Shown in pieces: positions 1 to 7,364 of a stretch of DNA of 12,986 nt; position 1 is the stretch's first letter, and each line of letters opens with the position of its first letter. Below the pieces are notes generated by a model. It saw only the letters and a program-made list of their open reading frames with translations, did not search any database and was not told where the DNA came from. The stretch is taken from contig CAZCAC010000188.1 of the NCBI GenBank assembly GCA_964496575.1, positions 1 through 12,986 on the forward strand, in the 5' to 3' direction. Both the position numbers and the translations under genes were made by a program. This DNA comes from CAZCAC01 sp964496575 (GTDB lineage: Bacteria > Planctomycetota > UBA1135 > GCA-002686595).

Positions 1-579
1 CCAGCCCAAGGGGAAGGGGAGCTCATCCTGAACACAGCGGCTCCGTCGAGCCCGTCTCTTCTTTCTCTTTCTCATGCGCGTATTCTAGCGGATAGAACTC
101 GGAAACTCAATGCCTGATCGGTAAAAACACAGCTATATTCAAAACTATATTGCCACATCCTAGGCGTCATTCCGGGAGTGAATCGTCACCGACGGTGCGG
201 TCGGCCACGCCTCAACAATCTTCAACAATCGTGTCTTCTCTCTTCTCGGCGAAGCGATCGTTTCTCACTCAGGATGGTGGTGCGCGAAGCCCCTCGATCT
301 CCTGCCCAGCCACCGTCACCGTCGGCGTCGGCCTCGCCTCAGCCGCGTCAGCGGCCTGGGGTCGGCGTCGCCGGGGACGGGCTGGGCAGGTGATCGACGG
401 GGCTGAGCCCCCTCCTGCTCAGTTGCCGGAGCCAGAGTGCCGAGGCCTGGGGCGTCTCCTGCCCCGGTGAACACGCCCAAGTTCCGTCCGCCTGCGGCGA
501 ACGCGCCGCCAGGGGTGAGGCCCATCCCGGTCCGCCCCACGCGCGACCTCGTTGTGCTAGGATGCAACCGGAGGAGCCG
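1..579. other. Non-coding 5' region, no convincing gene
   Basis: I see no gene here. The open frames in this stretch are arginine-, serine- and proline-rich, have no recognisable motif or clear ribosome-binding site, and look like by-products of high GC. Roughly 60-160 is distinctly less GC-rich than the rest of the window. It holds a direct repeat of CTATATT at 133-139 and 145-151, twelve bases apart. A second direct repeat, TCAACAATC, lies at 212-220 and 222-230, ten bases apart. The AT-rich part could hold a promoter, but no gene follows at a normal distance, so I do not call one. Confidence 0.6.
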
Positions 580-609
580 ATGAGATTCCGAGGTTGGACC
601 AGGAGTTGA
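580..609 (+). CDS. Possible 9-codon leader ORF upstream of the NHL propeller gene
   Basis: An ATG at 580 is preceded by a strong ribosome-binding site (GGAGGAG at about 570-576). It opens a nine-codon frame, MRFRGWTRS, that stops at TGA 607-609. The stop falls just after the AGGAG (601-605) that serves the next gene, whose ATG is at 615. An in-frame ATG also exists at 562. The arrangement would allow ribosomes finishing the short frame to reinitiate on the main gene. This is inferred from position only; the site may equally be chance purine richness, so confidence is low. Confidence 0.25.
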   Translation: MRFRGWTRS

Positions 610-614
610 TTCGC

Positions 615-2204
615 ATGAAGACAACCAGACTCGCCCCGTGGCTCGCCGCCTTTCCCATCACCATCACCATCGTCACGGGCTCCCCCAGTGGGGGAGAGAT
701 CGTCGAGATCATCGGTCCCGACGGTGACGGGGTGGGGAACATCCTGGCCTACACCTGGGACGTCGCCGCCGACGGAGCCGGGAACGCCTTCGTCACCGGT
801 ACCTCCAGCAACAACGTGTTCCGGATCGCGAAGGACGGGCAGATCACCGAGATCCTCGACATCTGGGGAGACTTCGCCGGGAACGAGTGCCGGGGGCCCC
901 GCGGGCTCGATGTCGACGAGGCCGGCAACGTCTACGTCGCTTGCGCCAACACTCAGAACGCCTTTCGCATCGCACCCGACGGAACGGTCACCGAGCTGAT
1001 CGACGGCGACGGCAGCGGCTATCCGAACTACTGCCAGGCCCCCAAGGACATCGCCGTCTCCGAGTCCGGGAACGTCTACGTCTGTGGCTACTACAGCTCG
1101 AACGCCTTCCGGATCGCGCCGGACGGAACGATCACGTTGATCATCGATCACCATGGGGACGGCTCGGGGTCGTCGGGCAATCTTCACTACCCCACGACGA
1201 TCGCCGTGGACCACGAGGACAACGCCTTCGTGGGCAGTGGCCCGGGCGGACGGGTGTTCAAGGTCACGCCCGCAGGAGTGATCACCCTGGTCCTCGACCA
1301 GTACGGGGACTGGGCCGGCAATCTCTTCAGCGGCCCGTGGGACATCGACGTCGACGCGGAGGGCAACTTCTACGTCAGCGGTACCTACACCGGCAACGTC
1401 TTCAAGGTCACGCCGCAAGGAGTGATCACCGAGCTGATCGACGCGACCGGCGACGGCCTCGGCAACCCGCTGGGAAGTCCGCAGGGGGTCGCCGTCGACC
1501 ACCTCGGCAACGTCTTCGTCTGCGGATACAGCAGTGACAACGTCTTCCGGATCGCGACCGACGGGACGATCACGCAGATCATCGACGGCAGCGGCGATGG
1601 CGCCGGTCACTTCCTGTGGGCCTGCGGCGGGACGGACGCGGACCCCTTCGGCAACGTCTACGTCACCGGCCTCATGACCGACAACGCGTTCCGGATCGCG
1701 CCGACCTGGCTCCCCGAGCCCGGCGTCGGCTACTGCTTCGGCGATCCGGGCAGCGGCACGCCCTGCCCCTGCGACAACGACAACGACGGAAGCGTCCCCG
1801 GCTCCGGCTGCGACAACGGCGTCTTCGCCTCCGGTGCGCACCTGACCGGCCATGGCCGTGCCAGCGTCACCTATGATGGCCTGGTCCTGACCGCGACGCA
1901 CCAGGAGCGCCACGGCTTCGGCCTCTTCTTCCAGGGCAAGAACGCGGTGAACGGCGGCGACGGCATTCCCTTCGGCGACGGCCTGCGCTGCGCCGGCGGA
2001 GGTGAGATGCGTCTCCAGGTCCGCCAGGCCGACGCCGACGGCACGTCCAGCACGACCCTGGCGATCGGGGCCGCGGGGAACGTCACGGTGGGCGAAACCC
2101 GCTACTACCAGCTCTGGTACCGGACCGTCCTCTACCCCCCGTGCGGCCTGGGGATCAACGACTTCAACACCTCGAACGGCTACCAGGTGAGGTGGGCGCC
2201 CTGA
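615..2204 (+). CDS. Secreted seven-bladed NHL-type beta-propeller with Cys-rich C-terminal module
   Basis: Predicted exported protein of 529 aa. The ATG at 615 is chosen because AGGAG (601-605) lies nine bases upstream and the frame opens with a signal peptide (residues 1 to about 25: two basic residues, a hydrophobic core, then TGSPSG). A TTG at 594 is in frame but lacks such a site. Residues about 27-363 hold seven repeats of the NHL/SMP-30 kind. Each has an Asp-x-x-Gly-Asn-(V/A/F)-(Y/F)-V turn, then a (V/A)-F-(R/K)-(I/V) strand and a final ITE(L/I)ID-like strand. The last repeat lacks that final strand, which the N-terminal segment GEIVEIIG (27-34) could supply. Residues 367-529 form a separate module with cysteines at 374, 384, 386, 399, 459 and 510 and a DNDNDG loop (387-392), shared with the product of 3687-5357. 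Function unknown; an extracellular binding or scaffold role is inferred. Enzymatic activity is not evident. Confidence 0.85.
   Translation: MKTTRLAPWLAAFPITITIVTGSPSGGEIVEIIGPDGDGVGNILAYTWDVAADGAGNAFVTGTSSNNVFRIAKDGQITEILDIWGDFAGNECRGPRGLDVDEAGNVYVACANTQNAFRIAPDGTVTELIDGDGSGYPNYCQAPKDIAVSESGNVYVCGYYSSNAFRIAPDGTITLIIDHHGDGSGSSGNLHYPTTIAVDHEDNAFVGSGPGGRVFKVTPAGVITLVLDQYGDWAGNLFSGPWDIDVDAEGNFYVSGTYTGNVFKVTPQGVITELIDATGDGLGNPLGSPQGVAVDHLGNVFVCGYSSDNVFRIATDGTITQIIDGSGDGAGHFLWACGGTDADPFGNVYVTGLMTDNAFRIAPTWLPEPGVGYCFGDPGSGTPCPCDNDNDGSVPGSGCDNGVFASGAHLTGHGRASVTYDGLVLTATHQERHGFGLFFQGKNAVNGGDGIPFGDGLRCAGGGEMRLQVRQADADGTSSTTLAIGAAGNVTVGETRYYQLWYRTVLYPPCGLGINDFNTSNGYQVRWAP
1716..1850 (+). repeat. 135-bp cassette repeated inverted at 4041-4175 (copy 1)
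   Basis: This segment encodes the start of the C-terminal module (residues 368-412 of the NHL propeller protein). It matches the complement of 4041-4175 with ten mismatches in 135 bases, including an uninterrupted identical run of 41 bases. Only two of 45 residues differ (Tyr/Phe and His/Lys). Beyond the cassette the two proteins are clearly less similar. It is coding sequence, not a separate element. Confidence 0.9.
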
Positions 2205-2220
2205 TCGCGACCGATCAGGG
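2199..2220. terminator. Perfect 9-bp hairpin holding both convergent stop codons
   Basis: CCCTGATCG (2199-2207), a four-base loop CGAC (2208-2211) and CGATCAGGG (2212-2220) form a perfect inverted repeat. The TGA of the plus-strand gene (2202-2204) lies in the left arm and the TGA of the minus-strand gene (2215-2217) in the right arm. The same hairpin would form in both transcripts at their stop codons. There is no T-tract on either side, so it is not a classical intrinsic terminator. A bidirectional 3'-end or RNA-stability element is inferred. Confidence 0.5.
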
Positions 2221-3690
2221 ATCCACCTCGCTCTCGAGCAGCCGCTTCGCTTCGTCGACTTCCGCCTGCGCGGTGAAGCGCGCGACGTAGGGCTGGCCGG
2301 GCCAGTAGGCCAGCTCGGGGCGCTCGGGGGCGGCGTCGACGCAGCGCTCCAGCCAGAAGCGCGCGTTCTGGCGGTCGTGCGACCAGAGTGCCCGGCCGAG
2401 GGCGCCGTACACCGGGACGAGGCGGGCCTGGAGCAGCGGGTGGAAGGGGCCGTGCTCCTCGTTGACGAGGATCCGCGTGGCGATCGCCTCGGCGAGGCTC
2501 CAGTCCGCGGGACTGTCGAAGAGCTGCCGGACGTCGTATTCGAGGTTGTCCCAGATGAGGCCGGCCCGAGCGAGGGCGCTCTGGCGCGGTCGCCACGGCT
2601 CAACCTCGACGACGTCGTGGCAGCGAGTCGCCGCGACGAATCGCGGCGGGGAGTCGAGCGGGAGGTCGTAGGTCTCCATCTCGCCCTGGTGCCAGACCTC
2701 GAAGAAGCGCGGCTGGTCGTTCTCGGTGATCGCGCAGAGCTGCACCGCCCAGCGTGACAGGTCGGAGGTGCCGCGGCGATGGACGCTCACCCGGCGGGGC
2801 GCGTCGGGGTCGAAGGAGGTCTCGAGGCGGGCGACCGCGCCGTCGAAGCAGCCGCGCAGGAACTCGACGACCGTCGTCTGGTAGTGACCGTCCCAGACGA
2901 GCAGCGAGTGCGGGGCGTGCCCGGTGTTCGGCAGGACCCACATCGCGCGCCGGGTCACGGGAGCGTTCGCGAAGACCGCGAGGTGGCCCGCGAATCCCAC
3001 CGAACCGTCGCGCTCTCCCTCGATCAGAAGCACCGGACACTCGAGCTCGGCGGCGCTCTCCTCGACGTCGAAGCCGCCGGGCAGCACGAAGGTCTCGACG
3101 AAACACGCGCCCAGGGAGCCCGCTTGCTGCCGCAGGACGAGGCCCGGGTGAATGGCATTCTCGACGAGGACTCCGGCGCAGGAATCCCCGTCGTCGGCCG
3201 CCGCGCGCAGCGCCAGGATCGATCCCAGCGAGAGGCCGTAGTAGGCGATCCGACCGACGTCCTCGCGCTCGCGCAAGCTGGCGACGACGACCTCCAGGTC
3301 GTCGAGCAGCGCACCCACCGACGGCTCGCCGCCGCTGCGACCCCAGCCCCGGTAGTCGAAGAGGAAGACCTGGAAGCCCGCGTCACGCAGGAAACCGTAG
3401 TAGGGGTGCAGGTACGAGATGTTGGCCCGGTTCCCGTGGCAGAGGACGATCGTGCGTCCGTGCGCCTCGGGGTTCGGCAGGAACCAACCGTGGAGGGTGA
3501 TCCCGTCATCGACGTCGACGTGGACATCCTCGTACGGAATCCCGATCGCGGCCGGCGTCGCGATCTCGTCGACGGTCGGGTGAAGAAAATCCTCACTGAG
3601 GCGACGCTCGAGGTTACAGCCGGCGAGCAGCAGGACGAGCGCCGCCAGGGTGGCGATCCGAATCGCCGGGTATCGCCGCGGAGAGCTCAA
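2215..3690 (-). CDS. Lipoprotein alpha/beta hydrolase with C-terminal helical extension
   Basis: Predicted membrane-anchored serine hydrolase of 491 aa, substrate unknown. The N-terminus has a hydrophobic stretch ending in a lipobox, LLAGC, with acylated Cys25. The alpha/beta hydrolase fold follows (about 50-285): an oxyanion-type HGNRAN (85-90), a nucleophile elbow GLSLGS with Ser154, a probable acid Asp228 in GERDGS, and His258 in NTGHAPH. This resembles the BAAT/dienelactone-like and YfhR/ABHD13 type hydrolases. Residues about 285-491 add an unrecognised segment. Its end (about 400-490) is helical and TPR-like. The start is the TTG at 3690, whose last two bases are the first two of the upstream TGA (TTGA). 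No good Shine-Dalgarno is visible, so translational coupling is likely. The frame stays open further upstream, but that part overlaps the propeller gene and is its shadow. Confidence 0.82.
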   Translation of the reverse strand: MSSPRRYPAIRIATLAALVLLLAGCNLERRLSEDFLHPTVDEIATPAAIGIPYEDVHVDVDDGITLHGWFLPNPEAHGRTIVLCHGNRANISYLHPYYGFLRDAGFQVFLFDYRGWGRSGGEPSVGALLDDLEVVVASLREREDVGRIAYYGLSLGSILALRAAADDGDSCAGVLVENAIHPGLVLRQQAGSLGACFVETFVLPGGFDVEESAAELECPVLLIEGERDGSVGFAGHLAVFANAPVTRRAMWVLPNTGHAPHSLLVWDGHYQTTVVEFLRGCFDGAVARLETSFDPDAPRRVSVHRRGTSDLSRWAVQLCAITENDQPRFFEVWHQGEMETYDLPLDSPPRFVAATRCHDVVEVEPWRPRQSALARAGLIWDNLEYDVRQLFDSPADWSLAEAIATRILVNEEHGPFHPLLQARLVPVYGALGRALWSHDRQNARFWLERCVDAAPERPELAYWPGQPYVARFTAQAEVDEAKRLLESEVDP

Positions 3691-5357
3691 GGTGCCCAGC
3701 AGATCTCGTACCCGTTCGACAGGTTGAACTCGTTCACCCCCAGCCCGCAGGCAGGCGTGCTCTGGTTGCGGTACCAGCACTGGTAACGCAGCGTGTCCCC
3801 GGGCGAGACAGCACACTTCTGGGCGATCGAGATCGTGGTGCTCGAGGTGCCCGCGGCGTCGGCGAAGCGGACCTGGATGCGTTTCAGGTTGCCGCCGGCG
3901 CAGCGCAAGCCGTCGCCGAACCAGACGCCGTCGCCGCCGGCGATCGCGTTGTCCGCCTGGAAGTAGAGGCCCGAGTTGTTCGGCTCGAGCCCGGTGGTGG
4001 TCAGCACCAGGGAGTCGCCGCTGACCCCGGCGTAGCCGCTGCCGGTGAGCTTCGCGCCGGAGGCGAAGACGCCGTTGTCGCAGCCGGAACCGGGAACGCT
4101 GCCGTCGTTGTCGTTGTCGCAGGGGCAGGGCGTGCCGCTGCCGGGATCGCCGAAGCAGAAACCGACGCCGGGCTCGTTCGGCACCGCGAAGACGTAGGCC
4201 GCTCCGGCCTCGCCCTCGCCCGAATGGTCGCTCCAGGGAGAGCCGACGAGGGCCCGATCCCCGCTGATCGAGACGCAGCTCCCGAAGAAGTCCCCGGACC
4301 ATCCGTCCGAGGCGTGCAGCTTGGCGAGCTCCTGGCCGGTGTTCACGTCGTAGAGGTAGGCCGCTCCGGCCGAGGACCCGAGGTCGTCGTCCCCGTACGC
4401 ACCGACCAGCAGGTGGTCACTGCTCAGCGACAGCGCATCGGCAAAGTCCTGGTGCGGGTGTCCGTCGGCGGGGGTGAGCTCGAACAGCAGCTGCCTGGTG
4501 ACCAGGTCGTACACGTAGGCGGTCCCGGGAGGTGGCGTGATCGCATACGGGGAGGCCCCGACCACGGCGTGGTCGGCACTGATGGCGACGCTCCTGCCGA
4601 AGTAGTCGAGCGGCTGGCCGCCCACCAGGCGGAACTTCCAGAGCTCCTGCCCCGTGGTCACGTCGAAGAGGTAGGCCGCACCCACGTAGCCGTTGTTGCC
4701 GACCGATCCGATCAGGGCCCGATCGCCATGAATGGCGACGTCGGATCCGAGCTGATCCCCGTCCTTACCATCGGTCGCGACGAGCTTGCGGAGCTCCTGT
4801 CCCGTCGACACGTCGAGGACGTACGCGGCCCCCGAGTTGGTCGCGGCGCCGCTCGCGTTCCTGGCGCCGACGACGAGCAGGCTCCCGCTGATGGCCACGC
4901 TCCCGCCGAAGTGGGTGCCCGACGAACCGTCGGAGGCGTTCACCTCCATCAGCTCCTGTCCCGTCGCCAGATCGAAGAAGTAGACCGAGCCGCTGTCGTG
5001 GCCCGCGTCGTCGGTGCGAGGCGCTCCGACGACGACGCGGTCGCCGTTCAGCGCGACGCTCTCCCCGAAGTCGTCGATCACCTTGTTGTCGGAAGAGGAG
5101 AGCTCGTGGAGCAGCTGGCCGGTCTTGAGGTCGAAGACGTGGGCCCGGCCCAGACCGTACCCGTAGCTGCCAAAGTTGGCCTGTCCGACGACCCCGCGAT
5201 CGCCGCAGATGCACACGGATATCCCGAAGTAGTCGTCTTCGTCGGGATTGGCGGCGGTGAGCTTGAAGAGCTCCTGCTGGGTGAGGCCCGGGATCGCCGC
5301 GAGGAGGAGAAACCCGGTGGAGAGGAATGACACACGAGCGAATCGAAAGATCTTCAC
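3687..5357 (-). CDS. Secreted seven-repeat FG-GAP-like propeller with Cys-rich C-terminal module
   Basis: Predicted exported protein of 556 aa. The GTG at 5357 is preceded by GGAGG (5363-5367 on the complement) at five bases' spacing, and the frame begins with a signal peptide ending near TQQ (26-28). Seven repeats fill residues about 29-392. Each runs (E/L)L-x-K/E-L, a D-G spacer, (Y/F)FG-x-S-V-(A/S)-I-SGDR-x-(V/L)VG, G-(A/S)-(A/V)-Y-(V/L)-(F/Y)-D-(V/L)-x-TGQ. This is the FG-GAP or integrin-alpha-like pattern, and seven copies fit one closed propeller. Residues 394-556 form the same C-terminal module as in the 615-2204 product, with matching cysteines 401, 411, 413, 426, 486 and 537 and a DNDNDG loop (414-419). 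Extra cysteines occur at 515, 527 and 553. It lies 102 bases after hscA on the same strand and overlaps the hydrolase gene by four bases. Function unknown; secretion and ligand or surface binding are inferred. Confidence 0.85.
   Translation of the reverse strand: MKIFRFARVSFLSTGFLLLAAIPGLTQQELFKLTAANPDEDDYFGISVCICGDRGVVGQANFGSYGYGLGRAHVFDLKTGQLLHELSSSDNKVIDDFGESVALNGDRVVVGAPRTDDAGHDSGSVYFFDLATGQELMEVNASDGSSGTHFGGSVAISGSLLVVGARNASGAATNSGAAYVLDVSTGQELRKLVATDGKDGDQLGSDVAIHGDRALIGSVGNNGYVGAAYLFDVTTGQELWKFRLVGGQPLDYFGRSVAISADHAVVGASPYAITPPPGTAYVYDLVTRQLLFELTPADGHPHQDFADALSLSSDHLLVGAYGDDDLGSSAGAAYLYDVNTGQELAKLHASDGWSGDFFGSCVSISGDRALVGSPWSDHSGEGEAGAAYVFAVPNEPGVGFCFGDPGSGTPCPCDNDNDGSVPGSGCDNGVFASGAKLTGSGYAGVSGDSLVLTTTGLEPNNSGLYFQADNAIAGGDGVWFGDGLRCAGGNLKRIQVRFADAAGTSSTTISIAQKCAVSPGDTLRYQCWYRNQSTPACGLGVNEFNLSNGYEICWAP
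4041..4175 (-). repeat. 135-bp cassette repeated inverted at 1716-1850 (copy 2)
   Basis: Second copy of the cassette, encoding residues 395-439 of the FG-GAP-like propeller protein. The two copies are in opposite orientation about 2.2 kb apart and flank the lipoprotein hydrolase gene. Most of the ten differences are at third codon positions, which points to selection on the protein, a recent shared origin, or both. Confidence 0.9.
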
Positions 5358-5459
5358 GAGAACCTCCGGAAGCTGCCTGGCGCCGCTGGAGACAGGCGAG
5401 CCCGTGCATGGTACCACGCCCAGGCGGCTCGGGGGGCGCGGTTTGGCCAGCTCCGCCGG

Positions 5460-7328
5460 CTACACGTCCCCGAGCTTCTTCCCCGCCAGGGCCGACTTGG
5501 CCACGCGGTCCATCAGCGCCGCCGCGAGCGGCATCGTCGCCCGCTCCAGCTGGTCGCGGGCGGCTTGAAGCGCCTTGCCGTCCTTGCTTTCGCAGGCGGC
5601 CTCGGCCTCCACCATCGCCTCTTCCAGGTCGCTCAGCGTCTCCGGATCGAGCGCGTCGCGCGCCGTCACGAGGTTCTTCTCGGTCGCTCGCAGCATCGTG
5701 CCGATCTCGGTCACCAGCCCGGCGGCGCGGCTCGCCTCGAAGTCCTCGCGGGCGTTGTCGAGGGAGTCCTGCAGCATCGTTTCGACCTGCTCGTCGGTGA
5801 GGCCGTGCTTCGGCTCGACCTCGATGCTGGCGGTGGCGCCGGTCGATTCCTCGCGCGCCGTGACCGTCAGGAGCCCGTTGGCGTCGACGCGGAAGCGGAC
5901 CGCGACCTTGGGCATCCCCGCCGGCATCGGCGGGATCCCGGTGAGCTTGAAGCGCCCGAGGCTGCGGCAGTCGGTGGCCAACTCGCGCTCGCCCTGCACG
6001 ATGTGGAAGTCGATCCCCGTCTGGTTGTCGACGTAGGTGGTGAAACCCTCGGTCGCCTGGCACGGGATCGTCGAGTTGCGCGCGATCACCTTGGCTATCG
6101 CGCCGCCCATCGTCTCCATGCCGAGAGAGAGCGGCGTGACGTCCATCAGGAGCATCTCGCGGCTGCCACCGGTGAGGATGTGCGCCTGCACCGCGGCGCC
6201 GAGCGCCACCACCGTGTCGGGGTCGAGCTCGACGTGCGGCGGGCGACCGAAGAAGGCCTCCACCGCGCGGCGGACCGAAGGCACTCGCGTCGAGCCGCCG
6301 ACCAGCACCACCTCGTCGATCTCCGACGGCTCGAGGCCGGCGTCGGAGAGGGCGTTGCGGCAGCGGTCGATCGTCTTCTTGACCAGGTGTTCGATCCGCT
6401 CCTCGAACGTCTCCCGCGTGATCATCATGCGGACGTTGACCCCGCTGTCGGGGATCACCAGGTGCAGCTCCGCCTCGGGGTGCTTGGTCAGGCTGACCTT
6501 GCACTTCTCCGCAGCCATGCGCGCGGCCTGGACGAATGCCGGGTCGATCAGCTCGGCTTCCGTATACGGGTCGCGCAGCTCGGCGAGCAAGAGGAGCGAG
6601 AGCTCGCGGTCGAAATCGTCGCCGCCGAGGTGCGTGTCGCCGTTGGTCGAGAGGACGCGGAAGACGCCGTCCTCGATCGAGAGGATCGAGATGTCGAAGG
6701 TCCCGCCGCCGAGGTCGTAGACGGCGACGTTGCCGGTGGCCGTCTCGTCGAGACCGTACGCGAGGCTGGCGGCGGTGGGCTCGTTGATGATCCGCATCAC
6801 CTCGATCCCGGCCAGGCGGGCCGCGTCGCGCGTCGCCTGACGCTGCGTATCGTCGAAGTAGGCGGGCACGGTGATCACCGCACGCGGGATCTGGCTGCCG
6901 TCCATCTTCTGGCAGCCGAGGTCGTGCACGCGCATCAGGATCAGCGAGCTGAGCTCCTGCGGCGTGTACTCACGACCGTGCACGTCGATCTTGAGCAGAC
7001 CGTTCTCGTCCTCGCGGACGGGGAAAGGGAAGGACTTCAGCTCGTCGCGGATGTCGTCGAGCCCGCGACCCATGAAGCGCTTGATGCTGAAGATGGTGTT
7101 GCGGGGATCGACGACGGCGTGCTCCAGCGCCTTGCGCCCCACCACCGGACTGCCGTCCTCCGGCATCCAGATCACCGAGGGGATCTTGCCGCTCTTGCCA
7201 AAAGGGCGGATCACCATCGGCCGCCCCTCTTTCCAGGTGGCGGCCAGCGAGTTGGTGGTGCCGAGATCGATCCCCATCGCCTGGGGGGAATCGGCGTTGT
7301 TGAGGACGTTGAGTTCGAGGTACCCCAT
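5460..7328 (-). CDS. hscA: Hsp70-family chaperone HscA
   Basis: ATP-dependent chaperone of 622 aa, close to the usual length of HscA (about 616 in E. coli). With HscB it binds the LPPVK motif of IscU and drives iron-sulfur cluster release to acceptor proteins in the cytoplasm. The nucleotide-binding domain shows GIDLGTTNS (19-27), the YDLGGGTFD phosphate loop (204-212) and GGSTR (344-348). The interdomain linker lies at DVTPLSLGMET (396-406), followed by the substrate-binding beta domain and a helical lid. Unlike DnaK, there is an N-terminal extension before GIDLGTTNS, as in known HscA, and this supports the ATG at 7328. No Shine-Dalgarno is visible; the stretch before the ATG is C-rich. It is the last gene of the isc cluster, 36 bases after hscB, and no fdx gene follows. 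Position and extension favour HscA over DnaK. Confidence 0.95.
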   Translation of the reverse strand: MGYLELNVLNNADSPQAMGIDLGTTNSLAATWKEGRPMVIRPFGKSGKIPSVIWMPEDGSPVVGRKALEHAVVDPRNTIFSIKRFMGRGLDDIRDELKSFPFPVREDENGLLKIDVHGREYTPQELSSLILMRVHDLGCQKMDGSQIPRAVITVPAYFDDTQRQATRDAARLAGIEVMRIINEPTAASLAYGLDETATGNVAVYDLGGGTFDISILSIEDGVFRVLSTNGDTHLGGDDFDRELSLLLLAELRDPYTEAELIDPAFVQAARMAAEKCKVSLTKHPEAELHLVIPDSGVNVRMMITRETFEERIEHLVKKTIDRCRNALSDAGLEPSEIDEVVLVGGSTRVPSVRRAVEAFFGRPPHVELDPDTVVALGAAVQAHILTGGSREMLLMDVTPLSLGMETMGGAIAKVIARNSTIPCQATEGFTTYVDNQTGIDFHIVQGERELATDCRSLGRFKLTGIPPMPAGMPKVAVRFRVDANGLLTVTAREESTGATASIEVEPKHGLTDEQVETMLQDSLDNAREDFEASRAAGLVTEIGTMLRATEKNLVTARDALDPETLSDLEEAMVEAEAACESKDGKALQAARDQLERATMPLAAALMDRVAKSALAGKKLGDV

Positions 7329-7364
7329 GGCGGGCGGGGGGAGTGGTGGGGGAGTGACGGGGGA

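Noticed and set aside
348..2603. A 751-codon open frame on the minus strand across the NHL propeller gene
   Set aside because: Its sequence is repetitive, valine-, aspartate- and arginine-rich and mirrors the propeller repeats. The plus-strand frame has a signal peptide, Shine-Dalgarno and recognisable blades.
3691..4302. Upstream extension of the hydrolase open frame
   Set aside because: This part overlaps the propeller's C-terminal module in another frame and is arginine-rich. The lipobox near the TTG at 3690 marks the real N-terminus.
4224..5330. Plus-strand open frame opposite the FG-GAP propeller
   Set aside because: It consists of valine-, glutamate- and arginine-rich repeats that merely mirror the seven propeller repeats; it has no motif or signal.
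5358..5459. Possible intrinsic terminator after hscA
   Set aside because: The gap is GC-rich and shows no clean stem followed by a T-tract, so I cannot support a terminator; read-through into the propeller gene remains possible.
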